Shown piece after piece: positions 18,184 through 26,157 of a stretch of DNA of 64,000 bases; within the stretch, counting starts at the first letter, position 1; each line of letters begins with the position of its first letter. The notes beneath the pieces were generated by a model that saw only the letters and a program-made list of their open reading frames with translations, had not been told where the DNA came from and did no database searches. The stretch is from an uncultured Cohaesibacter sp. (GTDB lineage Bacteria > Pseudomonadota > Alphaproteobacteria > Rhizobiales > Cohaesibacteraceae). Where the stretch lies: assembly GCF_963676275.1 (NCBI RefSeq), contig NZ_OY781091.1:4347001-4411000 (forward strand). Reading direction: 5' to 3'. The translations under genes and the position numbers were made by a program.

Positions 18184-19408
18184 ATTTCCAGCACTCCATG
18201 AGATATTCCAATCTATCAGGCTTAAAACGAAAATGAGTTCGGTTCGCAAAACCTGTCACAAAAGAGTACTTAAGAAGCTCCTTCCGCTGACGATTGCTTA
18301 GACTAAGAGCCAACCTCCAACCGATAGGCCCTGATTGGCTCAATATTATTCCATCGAAGAATCTATCGAGTTCTTGTAGTGCTGGAGCATTGCTTTTAAT
18401 GAGGCTATAAGTATGTTGTAAGCCAGCACTTCTCTTCTTCTGCTGTCTTTCATCAAAGAATTGATAGCCGCAGGTCAATATGCGAACACGATCTATGAGA
18501 TCGCCAAAATTCCCATCAGCCAAGTACTGCAATAGAGCCTTTGTAATTCGCGTCTTGTTCCGTTTTAGCTTTGAAGTAGCAATGTCCAGTTCAACGTCAC
18601 GGAAACATGGTCTCTCTTTATTCATCTGGAAAACGTTGAACTTATACCCTAGGTAGTCAAAGCTATGCTCAATGGCTGGAGACTTTATCTTAGAACCTTC
18701 AAAAACGTATATTTTCGATTTGGTAAAATTCAGCTTGAGTCCTTGAGGTAACGCCTCCTCGACCTGTTGCTGTAAAACCTTTGGACTATCAATTTCAGGC
18801 AGGACTAGAACGATATCATCCACGTAGCGTGCAAAATAGTGCACTCTAAGTTCTTCTCTCATTTGGCGATCAAAGTCCTGCAAGTAGAATTCGCTGAGTT
18901 CCGCGCTAATTGCCAAGCCTGGGGGTAAGCCTCTGACATCGTTTAATTTACACTGGTAAATCAATGAGTTAACGACTGATCTCGTGCTTGGAGCTGTCAC
19001 AAGCCTCCTATCGAGTTGCCTCAATAGAGTGTCTTGGTCCACTGAAGGGTAAAAATTCTTTATATCCATTTTGGCAATGGTGAAGGGCATTCCTTCCTCA
19101 CAAAACAACTTCAGCCGACGAATTATTTCCATCCGGCTTCCTTGCTTAGATGACGAGATCCTGCGAATGTTTTGAGCCGCCTTCCTCAAAACTAAATCGG
19201 ACGCGAGATCTTCAATTTGAAAAATGGTCCTCCCTGCAAAATTGTTTGATAACAAAGGTAGTGAAGGAAATCCACTGCGAGCAATTGAGACGGCCTTAGC
19301 AAGCACGGCTTCTCGATGAGCGTCATTCTTCAATGCCGGTTGTTTTCGAAAATCGCTTTTGGTTAAGTGTCGGGCAAGCGTTGAGTTGCCAAATGTGGGA
19401 TCGTACAT
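18176..19408 (-). CDS. drt3a: Defence-associated reverse transcriptase, DRT type 3 first subunit (UG3-like)
   Basis: A 410-residue reverse transcriptase with a complete palm: fingers region NFAGRTIFQIEDLASDLVLRKAAQNI, first catalytic Asp in FTIAKMDIKNFYPSVD, LPPGLAISAELSEFYLQDFD, and an intact YVDD in FARYVDDIVLVLPE, then GLKLNFTKSKI and FDYLGYKF. There is no maturase, HNH or protease domain, which argues against a group II intron. ATG at 19408 is preferred over a TTG one codon upstream; no strong ribosome binding site is seen. First gene of the two-gene operon. In DRT3 this subunit is reported to copy a short template in a non-coding RNA; none is proven here. AT-rich composition points to recent acquisition. 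Confidence 0.78.
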   Translation of the reverse strand: MYDPTFGNSTLARHLTKSDFRKQPALKNDAHREAVLAKAVSIARSGFPSLPLLSNNFAGRTIFQIEDLASDLVLRKAAQNIRRISSSKQGSRMEIIRRLKLFCEEGMPFTIAKMDIKNFYPSVDQDTLLRQLDRRLVTAPSTRSVVNSLIYQCKLNDVRGLPPGLAISAELSEFYLQDFDRQMREELRVHYFARYVDDIVLVLPEIDSPKVLQQQVEEALPQGLKLNFTKSKIYVFEGSKIKSPAIEHSFDYLGYKFNVFQMNKERPCFRDVELDIATSKLKRNKTRITKALLQYLADGNFGDLIDRVRILTCGYQFFDERQQKKRSAGLQHTYSLIKSNAPALQELDRFFDGIILSQSGPIGWRLALSLSNRQRKELLKYSFVTGFANRTHFRFKPDRLEYLMECWKYA

Positions 19409-19742
19409 CAAACATCACAGGTAATAATTGCAGGTTACGCGCAACCTTATGCTGAAACAGATCGTCATGGAACTGAAAACTCAGAGTTGAAGGCCAGCCA
19501 CTTCGATGTTGTGCCTGCTGCAACGGAATTACTTACAGCGGACTTCCGCTTCCTTCCTCCCGAACTGATCACGAGGGGTTGGACGAGCGTTGAAACTTTC
19601 TAATGGCTGCTTTCGACTGCGGCACCCAAGATCTCGCGCTTGCAAGAAATGGCAACTCTCCGCCCAAACACATTGGTTAAAAGAATCTTAATTTAGGACT
19701 CGCCAATACCGAGGGAATCGTTCAACATCTGGGCATTGCTAG
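19409..19742. other. Non-coding region between the reverse transcriptase operon and the primase fragment
   Basis: Divergent upstream region of the two modules. It should contain the promoter of the reverse transcriptase operon on the minus strand, and perhaps its RNA. On the plus strand TTGGTT...TTAATT near 19673-19695 is a weak promoter candidate for a short transcript ending at the hairpin that follows. Confidence 0.4.
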
Positions 19743-19787
19743 AACCACGGAGGGTGTGCATGTGAAGCACGACTCTGTGGTTTTTCA
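19743..19787 (+). terminator. Hairpin-terminator in front of the primase, possible end of a small RNA
   Basis: AACCACGGAG pairs with CTCTGTGGTT (ten pairs, one G-U that only pairs in the plus-strand RNA) and is followed by TTTTTC; an inner GTGC/GCAC stem caps it. It ends 52 bases before the primase start. Nothing upstream on this strand is coding, so it either ends a small RNA or attenuates primase expression, as the immunity RNA of phage P4 does. Confidence 0.55.
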
Positions 19788-19838
19788 TTTGCACTCTCAG
19801 GTTTTAGATCAGTTTTGATTTGAATGGAGAGGAAGCAG

Positions 19839-20952
19839 ATGAAATCTCATCTCATCGTCATTAAGGGCTCGCCCCTAAAAAAGCTGCAGAAATTGGCGAA
19901 CGCCCTGAACAGGACATCGTCTTCGGAAGCAATCATTAGCGTCATGCAAGAGCTCGCTCTCAAGACCACAAATGGCTTGATCTGCGCGGATAATGCGCAC
20001 CTGGTCTTGGAGTCAATCGCAAAAAACACAAGCTTGCCTCTTTCTTTCGCCAGCGGCGATTTCGATGTCATGTGCCGCATGGTTCGCTTTAGTGTATCCG
20101 GGAAGCTGCATATGGAAATCGCTCAACAGATCGTTCATCAGAAATTTGGTGGCGGTTGCTATCTCTGGCATGACCCAGACGGCAAACTCTGGGAGTATAA
20201 CGGCTATCACTGGGCTGAAATCTCCAAAGATCAGCTTAAGCAGATTGTGTTCGATGCAATGCTTACAGAACCTGCTTGGCTTCAGCTCTGTGACGAGAAA
20301 GAAACCAAGCTGATTGTGAAGCTCATTCTTAATGGTAGTCTGAGGAAAACATCCTTGTCAGAAACGTCATCGATCAAAGGTTTCGTGCTCAACGATATCA
20401 ACGGGGAGCTTTGGCGCTCCGGGCCAGGCATCGAGTTGCGTCCTCACCGCCCTTGGTCTGGTCAGTTTTCAGCGTTGGATGTCGGTTACGATCCAAAAGC
20501 TGTCTGCCCTATGTATGACACCGCTTTGGGCGAGATTTTTAGCAAATCTAGCAACGTTAATGAGATGGTTCGCCATTTGAACGAGTTTGCCGGTTACGCC
20601 ATTCAGTCCTCGCGCCCTGTTCCCACATTTTGGCTTTTGATCGGCAAAGGTGCGAACGGAAAATCCAAGCTTTTGGACCTGTTGGTAAAGTTTATCGGCC
20701 AGGACGGAGTTTTGGCAGAACCGATTTCTCGGTTTCAGAACGACAGCTTTGCGCCCTCTTCATTGGAGGGGAAAAAGCTTCTTCTTGATGACGACGTGAC
20801 CGAAGATTTGATGTTGGACGATGGGCTCATCAAAAAGCTCTCTGAAGAGAAATTTATGTCTGCTCGCAGACCATATGGACACCAGAAAAAGACTTTCATT
20901 TCCTTTGCCTTGCCTGTTATGGCAGGCAATCACTGTCCATCGTCGAATGCTT
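19839..20952 (+). pseudogene. P4/D5-type primase-helicase, 5' part, truncated by an IS element
   Basis: About 371 residues of a phage/plasmid replication protein. The N-terminal half has the D5 N-terminal pattern (CYLWHDPDGKLWEYNGYHWAEI). The superfamily 3 helicase part has Walker A IGKGANGKSKLLDLL, Walker B KLLLDDDV and the motif C start PVMAGNHCPSS. Just after that the reading frame runs into the IS3 element and stops within it. The arginine-finger and C-terminal region is missing, so it cannot be an active helicase. The start is the ATG with GGAGAGGAAGC just upstream; an ATG five codons earlier is less likely. It would have served replication of the island or of a satellite-like ancestor. 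Confidence 0.75.
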
Positions 20953-21007
20953 TGGGACTGATGTGTGTGGTTATGACTGGAGGGTTCAGCTCATTAGTGT
21001 CTGCGAT

Positions 21008-21988
21008 TTAAGCGGCTTGTGATTGATGTTGCAAGCGGCGCAGTTGAATTGTCTTCTGTTTGATCCTTTCCCTTTGTTCCAGAATTGCCTGTCCTCTTCC
21101 GAAGTAGACATCGGCTGGTGTGAGATTTCCAAGGCTCTCATGGTACCGGTGATGATTATAGTGGTTGATGAATGCAGCAATCTCATTTTCCAGCTCACTG
21201 GGGAAGAAGTAGTTCTCCAGCAGGATCCGGTTCTTGAGTGTCTGATGCCAACGCTCGATTTTACCCTGTGTCTGCGGATGACCTGGCGCACCATGTATCT
21301 GTTTCATTGACCGGTCTTCCAGCCAATTTCCCAGATCCTCAGCGATGTAACATGGGCCATTGTCCGACAACAGGCGCGGTTTATGTTCAACCTTCACGCT
21401 ATCACAGCCAGAAGTCTCAAGGGCCAAATTGAGGGTGTCGGTAACATCATGGACCTTCATGGTGGTGCACAATTTCCAAGCCACGACATAGCGAGAGAAG
21501 TCATCAAGAATGGTGGACAAGTAAAGCCACCCCCAGCCGATAACCTTGAGATAAGTGAAGTCGGTTTGCCACATCTCGTTGGGACGGGTTGTCTTGTCCC
21601 GGAATTCATTATCAGCTTTCATGACGATGAAGGCCGGAGACGTGATCAGGTCATGAGCTTTCAGAAGACGATAGACCGAAGCCTCTGAGACAAAATTGCT
21701 TTCCGTGTCTGTGAAGGTCACTGCCAGCTCCCGGGGAGACAATTCGGTTTGCTCCAGAGCCAGTTCGACGATCTTGTCACGGACATCATCCTCAATCCGG
21801 TTCCAGACCCGTGAAGGCGCAGAACTGCGATCTTCCAGCCCTTCAACACCATCGATCAGGAAACGGTCGTACCAACGATAAAATGTTGATTTAGGAATGC
21901 CCAACATCTTCAATGTCCGTGTTACCGGCAGATGGGATTCCTCGACAAGGCGGATGATCTCATGCTTCTCGGATGCGGGATATCTCAC
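21008..21988 (-). CDS. IS3-family transposase OrfB (DDE integrase domain)
   Basis: A 326-residue catalytic subunit. After a helix-turn-helix (LPVTRTLKMLGIPKSTFYRWYDRF) comes the rve integrase core with the DDE acids in MWQTDFTYLK, LLSDNGPCY and HPQTQGKIERWHQ. It begins with GTG overlapping the stop of orfA, but is most likely made as an OrfAB fusion through -1 slippage at the A7 run in orfA, which would read KKKHDRRWGRRRVRYPAS across the joint. The frame is intact, so the element may still be active. Confidence 0.9.
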   Translation of the reverse strand: MRYPASEKHEIIRLVEESHLPVTRTLKMLGIPKSTFYRWYDRFLIDGVEGLEDRSSAPSRVWNRIEDDVRDKIVELALEQTELSPRELAVTFTDTESNFVSEASVYRLLKAHDLITSPAFIVMKADNEFRDKTTRPNEMWQTDFTYLKVIGWGWLYLSTILDDFSRYVVAWKLCTTMKVHDVTDTLNLALETSGCDSVKVEHKPRLLSDNGPCYIAEDLGNWLEDRSMKQIHGAPGHPQTQGKIERWHQTLKNRILLENYFFPSELENEIAAFINHYNHHRYHESLGNLTPADVYFGRGQAILEQRERIKQKTIQLRRLQHQSQAA

Positions 21989-22359
21989 TCTTCTTCGCCC
22001 CCATCTTCGATCATGCTTTTTTTAAGCAGACGGAGCTCAAGTGTTTGCTCTGCGACAACTTCCTTAAGATCCCTAGCCTCCTTGCGCAGCAACTTCACTT
22101 CATCGCTGGTGGCTGCACGAGCCGTATCTCCGGCCAGACGCTTCTTGCCAGCTTCAAGGAATTCCTTCGACCAGGTGTAATAAAGGCTCTCGGAGATACC
22201 TTCGCGGCGGCACAGGGCGGCGATGCTGTCTTCGCCACGCAAACCGTCCAACACAATGCGGATCTTCTCTTCTGCCGAATATTTCTTTCGGGTCTTTCGG
22301 CGGATGTCTTTGATGGTCATCTCTGCAGATGGCTTCTGCAGACCAGATTTCTGTCTCAT
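21985..22359 (-). CDS. IS3-family transposase OrfA
   Basis: A 124-residue helix-turn-helix protein of the Transposase_8 family: KKYSAEEKIRIVLDGLRGEDSIAALCRREGISESLYYTWSKEFLEAGKKRLAGD, followed by a leucine-zipper-like coil (LLRKEARDLKEVVAEQTLELRLLKKSM). It binds the IS ends and supplies the N-terminus of the OrfAB fusion. The CTTAAAAAAAGC run near its end is the expected slippery site, and the frame ends 4 bases into orfB. Confidence 0.88.
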   Translation of the reverse strand: MRQKSGLQKPSAEMTIKDIRRKTRKKYSAEEKIRIVLDGLRGEDSIAALCRREGISESLYYTWSKEFLEAGKKRLAGDTARAATSDEVKLLRKEARDLKEVVAEQTLELRLLKKSMIEDGGEEE

Positions 22360-22428
22360 CTTTGCTTCCTTTGATAGAGCTACGATGAGCCAAAATCCTC
22401 CTTTGTCAAATCAATCCAATCTGTCCCA

Positions 22429-22929
22429 TAGGTGCTGAGACGGAACAGCAATCACTACCCATCAACTCGGGACATTTCTACCGGGATGCAGAGACGGACA
22501 TTCGTTATCCCCTTTGAGCGCAAATTTGAGACCAACGAGCAACAGACAGATCTCTTTGAGATGATCTGGTCTACTGAAAGGGCTGGGGTCTTGAACCGGT
22601 TTCTCGATGGTTATTTACGGTTCGAAAAAAGAGGGTGCAAGTTTGACGAGCCGGAAGACTGCATTTTTGCAAAAAAGAAGTTTTTCACTGAAAGCAATCC
22701 ACTTCGCGCGTTCATTTCCGATAAATGCGCCGACGACCCAAATGCGAAAATCCGCTTGTCGTTCATCCGTGAAGCATTCAAGACTTGGGCCAAAGAAAAC
22801 GATTTTTCCGCTTCAAGCATAGCGGGCCACAAGCTTAAGCGTAACATGGAGCTGCTTGGATACGAGATCGTGAATATGAACGGGTACCCCTACGTGCGCG
22901 GAATTACTCTGAAAAAAGAGGGCTCTTAG
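22429..22929 (+). pseudogene. P4/D5-type primase-helicase, 3' part, right of the IS element
   Basis: Holds the piece the left fragment lacks: NHYPSTRDISTGMQRRTFVIPFERKF with the sensor/arginine-finger region of superfamily 3 helicases, then a helical domain and a C-terminal winged-helix-like part (IREAFKTWAKENDFSASSIAGHKLKRNMELLGYE) as in P4-type primases. It repeats the NHxPS motif already present left of the IS, with different sequence (NHYPSTRD against NHCPSSNA). The two pieces are therefore not one gene split by a simple insertion. It has no start of its own. The frame is open from the IS edge. Confidence 0.7.
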
Positions 22930-23270
22930 CACCCAGTCGAAACACCGGCCTATCACCCCGTGCAGTGAAATTCAAACCGTGGGCCTAACCAGCATGAATG
23001 CCACCTCCGCTTCCGCGGGAGTGGCCTCCCTCTCGAAGCCATTGATACACCCAAAATGATGAGTTCCCTTACTCTTCGATAAGGGTGTGTTATCCCAACT
23101 GAGAAGGGATCTTGCTTGGAGCAACCAAGACAGAAATCAAAACAAGTTTTCCAAAAAACTACTACCTACTGCTACCCAGATCTGCCTTTACCGGTCAACG
23201 TCATCGAGCACGTAGTGATTGGCAAGCATTTCGAAATATCTATCAGCAAGGTGATTGAACCATTCAAAAA
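22930..23270. other. Intergenic region with the second A/B repeat
   Basis: 341 bp with no ORF that looks real. It carries block A copy 2 and block B copy 2 and is the 3' flank of the toxin-antitoxin operon. The TCCGCGGGAGTGGCCTCCCT area at 23010-23030 is a GC-rich patch in AT-rich surroundings and may be part of the primase terminator. Confidence 0.45.
23071..23178 (+). repeat. Block A and block B repeats, copy 2
   Basis: Block A (23071-23105) has hairpin ACTCTT-cgat-AAGGGT, conserved with copy 1 through a G-U pair, and ATCCC-AACTGAGAA-GGGAT. Block B (23153-23178) matches copy 1 at 24 of 26 bases. Only 47 bases separate them here. Both copies lie on the 3' side of a minus-strand defence or stability operon. 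Confidence 0.6.
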
Positions 23271-23873
23271 CTAATTCTTCTTAGCTGTTGCATCAATATT
23301 GTGATGTTCTTCCCACCAAACCGCATAAAAAGTGCCAAGCTTTCGAAATCCCCAAAGGCGCTTTTCACCACCATAGCGAAATCGAAATAACTCATCTTCA
23401 TCTCGTTCAATCTCGATCCATCTATTTTGAGCTTCAGATACGATGTCATCAAATGATTGACTGTGATGTTTTTTCCGTCTTTTCCTCGCTCTTCCGTGAC
23501 CCGTAACTTGAGACAATATCTCTGACCAAGTGAGCTTCGTAAATTCCCTCAAGGTATTGACAATCTCACCACAATCACATGCGTTCATTTCTGAGGCGCA
23601 GCTTTTATCATTTGGTTTATGAAACTGGCACCAATTACGGCTCTCTCCCCAAGACCAATGCCCTTCCCTATCGCAAGCGGAAGTAACATCAAAACTAAAT
23701 CTCTCATCCATGATTGAGCATGGGTTATTAGGGGAGAGTGGAATTTTTGCTCTTTCCTGAGGCAACTCAAGAGCTCTCACCCTTTCAACAAGATTCGCGT
23801 TTGCAGCTACTTGTCGAACAACCTTCTTCTTCTGTCGTTCAGCTTTGCGTATCGAAGGGGGAAGTTTTTTCAT
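23271..23873 (-). CDS. Putative toxin of a Panacea-type toxin-antitoxin pair
   Basis: A 200-residue protein. The last 60 residues (DELFRFRYGGEKRLWGFRKLGTFYAVWWEEHHNI) fit a widespread small-toxin-like fold in which R-x-R, RLWGFR and the WW-E-H run are the conserved parts. The middle has Cys and His residues (FDVTSACDREGHWSWGESRNWCQFHKPNDKSCASEMNAC split over several turns) that may bind zinc. The basic N-terminus is disordered. It starts 29 bases after a Panacea-domain gene on the same strand; in known PanAT systems the Panacea protein neutralises the adjacent toxin, which can be of many unrelated kinds. Its target cannot be told from the sequence. Confidence 0.6.
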   Translation of the reverse strand: MKKLPPSIRKAERQKKKVVRQVAANANLVERVRALELPQERAKIPLSPNNPCSIMDERFSFDVTSACDREGHWSWGESRNWCQFHKPNDKSCASEMNACDCGEIVNTLREFTKLTWSEILSQVTGHGRARKRRKKHHSQSFDDIVSEAQNRWIEIERDEDELFRFRYGGEKRLWGFRKLGTFYAVWWEEHHNIDATAKKN

Positions 23874-23902
23874 AATCGACTGACTATGGCGTACCGATGA
23901 AA

Positions 23903-24364
23903 TTACCCTATAGCGTATTCATTCGGTATGCTTGAATAATACTCAGCTATAGAAGCCTTTGAGATTATAGCATTACTGCGTTCCAATGGGGCCACTCCAA
24001 CGCGAGCGTCTTTCCATGGATCTTCTAAATGCGTCAAATCACTAAGCCATTGAGCCGACTTATTTCCATATCCCTCAAGAACAGCATCTATAGATTCAAT
24101 TTGCTCGGCTGAAAGCTTGTTTTCCCATGCTCTGTCAAATATAGGAGTATCGGGAGATACCTTAAAACAACCGCGGTGTGCTTGATACAGTTCCACGCAT
24201 ACCGGCCCATTAGCCCAAGCTTCAAAATCAGCATCGAAAAGAGGCTCTTCGTCCCAAACCAGAGCCCATGCCTGTGAATAATAAACCAGTTTTTGGAGCT
24301 TCATCGCCGTCATAGGGCCCATCTTTGACAAGATGTAAGCCGCTACATCCATAACATGTGCCAT
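23903..24364 (-). CDS. panA: Panacea-domain (DUF4065, SocA-like) antitoxin
   Basis: A 153-residue protein that is almost entirely one Panacea domain: VAAYILSKMGPMTAMKLQKLVYYSQAWALVW, FEAWANGPVCVELYQAHRG and the terminal ISKASIAEYYSSI are family hallmarks. Such proteins act as antitoxins (SocA of Caulobacter, PanA proteins) by binding a partner toxin. It is the first gene of a two-gene operon with the putative toxin, the usual order for this family. It lies in the AT-rich part of the island and probably stabilises it or serves phage defence. Confidence 0.85.
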   Translation of the reverse strand: MAHVMDVAAYILSKMGPMTAMKLQKLVYYSQAWALVWDEEPLFDADFEAWANGPVCVELYQAHRGCFKVSPDTPIFDRAWENKLSAEQIESIDAVLEGYGNKSAQWLSDLTHLEDPWKDARVGVAPLERSNAIISKASIAEYYSSIPNEYAIG

Positions 24365-24467
24365 TGACTGTATTCCTCAAACAAGCGAATTTTAACCTAC
24401 TATGCAGCTTTAAGCAGCCTGCCACCGTATTCTGGATTTTCGGTTAATCACAGCGTTGCTACATTGA

Positions 24468-24490
24468 GTGTATACAAGTTATGTGTATAT
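24468..24490. promoter_or_regulatory. Paired GTGTATA repeats upstream of the antitoxin
   Basis: GTGTATAC at 24468-24475 and GTGTATAT at 24483-24490 are 15 bp apart, about 105 bp in front of the antitoxin start. They may be operator half-sites or part of a promoter. Confidence 0.3.
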
Positions 24491-24648
24491 TCCCACGTCA
24501 TTGTCAACGCTGAAACAGCCAAAAACGATCACGAGGCACGACTTATAATACATAAATCGTAGAATCCACCAAACAGCATATTTAGGTGAATTTGAGGCAA
24601 TTTTGACGACCCCAAACTGGAAGTAATAAGAAATTTACAAGACAAAAA

Positions 24649-26001
24649 CTAAGTTTTATCTGCTGCCTCCGAAATGATTTTTCTTCCCTTTTTGCTAAGT
24701 TCAACTTGCATTCCATTTGGACCAAAACGAGCAGTGGCTGATACGCCTAAGAGAGCAGCAAGGGCTTGGGCACCTTCTCCATGGAGAGGCTTTTCGGACT
24801 TCGAAAACAGCCCTTGAGTAACACCAGAAATCCATTCTGGAGGAATGATCTCCCCGTGCTCTTTTCGAATTTCCATTGAAGCATCCATCACCCAAGAAGC
24901 CCGAGCCATGTCATTTCGAAAACGCCTTATTTCCTCTTGAGCTAACATATCTCTGTTATAGTAATAGCGCATCCAAGCTGCGGCACCAGCAAATGCTGTC
25001 AGTGAAGCCACAGTAAGGATGACAGATCGCAGAGTTAGCATAACGGTTGCACTCATCGTGCCTACCATTGTTTTTGGCTGTGCAGCTTCCCAAGAAGCTA
25101 TGTCAAAACTCAAAAAAGCAAAGTAAGCGGCGATCCCGCCAGCAATCAGTAAAGCAACAAAAACAGCCCATCGGATCCTACGCAACCCACTATCCGCGAC
25201 CGGGGTATTTAGGCTATCCTGTAAATCTTTTTGCATTAATGCGAATTGTTTTCGTCGAGCGTCTTTATGGCTACTGATCTCAAGTTTTTTCCAACCATCA
25301 GATAATTTTTCTTTTTCCTGTTCTATTTTTCTTCTCTCACTATCAATCTCATCATTCATTACTTTAGCAATGTTTTCACGTTCATCTGAAATTTCTTTCC
25401 GAAGCTTTTTCCTCTCTTCTTGAAATTCTGTAAGTTGCTGCGTTCTCTCTTTACTGACAGCAATTACTGCGGAAGAAAGCTCTCCAGCAATTCTATGATA
25501 TGTGGTATCAAATGAGAGAGCGAGATTAGTCAGAGCAGGAACTAATCCCCCATCATCAGGAGCGACAGGTTGAAGAATTACAGACAGAGCCTTGTGAATA
25601 GCTTTTTGAATGCTTTGCGCTCCTTCATTATTCATTGGGCCGTTTGATGTGGCACTAATCGTGAGCTTATCTGTTAGATCATCAGAACCTCCACGAGAAA
25701 CTTCAAAATGAATGCTATCCCGCCCGCCGCTATTATTTCCAGGACCTTCTATACTAAAACTAAGCGTTATTCGATTGAGTACAAATTGCCCAGGTTCGAC
25801 ATCCTGCAAATCATCTTTGCTTACTTCCCATGGTAGAAATGATTTAAAATCGATAGAAATAGAGGGATTTCTTCCCGTCAACTTCTTCGAACGCTGGACT
25901 TCTTCAAGTGCTTGACTACCCGCCGTTTTTGCTGCCTCGAAGACACGAATTAGCGTTGCGTCATCCATTCGTTTTAATCGTAGCGAGGTGCTGGTTGGCA
26001 T
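24649..26001 (-). CDS. Coiled-coil membrane protein of unknown function
   Basis: I do not recognise this 450-residue protein. Residues 1-150 form a soluble mixed alpha/beta region (FVLNRITLSFSIEGPG, DSIHFEVSRGG). A strongly charged coiled coil runs from about 185 to 262. Two membrane segments follow near 277-297 and 318-343, separated by a short loop, and a cytoplasmic C-terminus of about 105 residues contains AAALLGVSATARFGPNGMQVELSKKGRK. A long coil attached to a two-helix anchor recalls membrane effectors of defence systems, but no enzymatic motif is visible. It stands alone, between the toxin-antitoxin operon and the recombinase, in AT-rich DNA with a promoter presumably in 26002-26157. 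Confidence 0.6.
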   Translation of the reverse strand: MPTSTSLRLKRMDDATLIRVFEAAKTAGSQALEEVQRSKKLTGRNPSISIDFKSFLPWEVSKDDLQDVEPGQFVLNRITLSFSIEGPGNNSGGRDSIHFEVSRGGSDDLTDKLTISATSNGPMNNEGAQSIQKAIHKALSVILQPVAPDDGGLVPALTNLALSFDTTYHRIAGELSSAVIAVSKERTQQLTEFQEERKKLRKEISDERENIAKVMNDEIDSERRKIEQEKEKLSDGWKKLEISSHKDARRKQFALMQKDLQDSLNTPVADSGLRRIRWAVFVALLIAGGIAAYFAFLSFDIASWEAAQPKTMVGTMSATVMLTLRSVILTVASLTAFAGAAAWMRYYYNRDMLAQEEIRRFRNDMARASWVMDASMEIRKEHGEIIPPEWISGVTQGLFSKSEKPLHGEGAQALAALLGVSATARFGPNGMQVELSKKGRKIISEAADKT

Positions 26002-26157
26002 TAAGGCTTCTCCTGAAACAGACCGGCATGAACGAGAAAATTATATTCGGTTAGTCACCCACACGTATCTTTTGGAGAAGCCAACCAAATAGCTAGTCAA
26101 GACTCAACAAGCTTCCTTCAAAACATTTGTTTAAGCAACCTTAACGCTTACTCTGAT

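Larger units (their letters stand above)
20953..22428 (-). mobile_element. IS3-family insertion sequence, about 1.48 kb
   Basis: Two overlapping transposase frames on the minus strand are bounded by imperfect inverted ends starting TGGGACTGAT (left) and TGGGACAGAT (right, read inward). Further inside, GGAGGxTT...GCTCAT is shared. An A7 slippery run in orfA fits programmed frameshifting. The flanks show no short target duplication (CTT on the left, TAG on the right), and the interrupted primase does not rejoin cleanly, so the element has probably taken part in a rearrangement. Confidence 0.8.

Noticed and set aside
16177..19408. Retron, group II intron or diversity-generating retroelement
   Set aside because: Two coupled reverse transcriptases, no maturase or HNH domain, no obvious template/variable repeat pair and no target gene; the DRT3 reading fits better.
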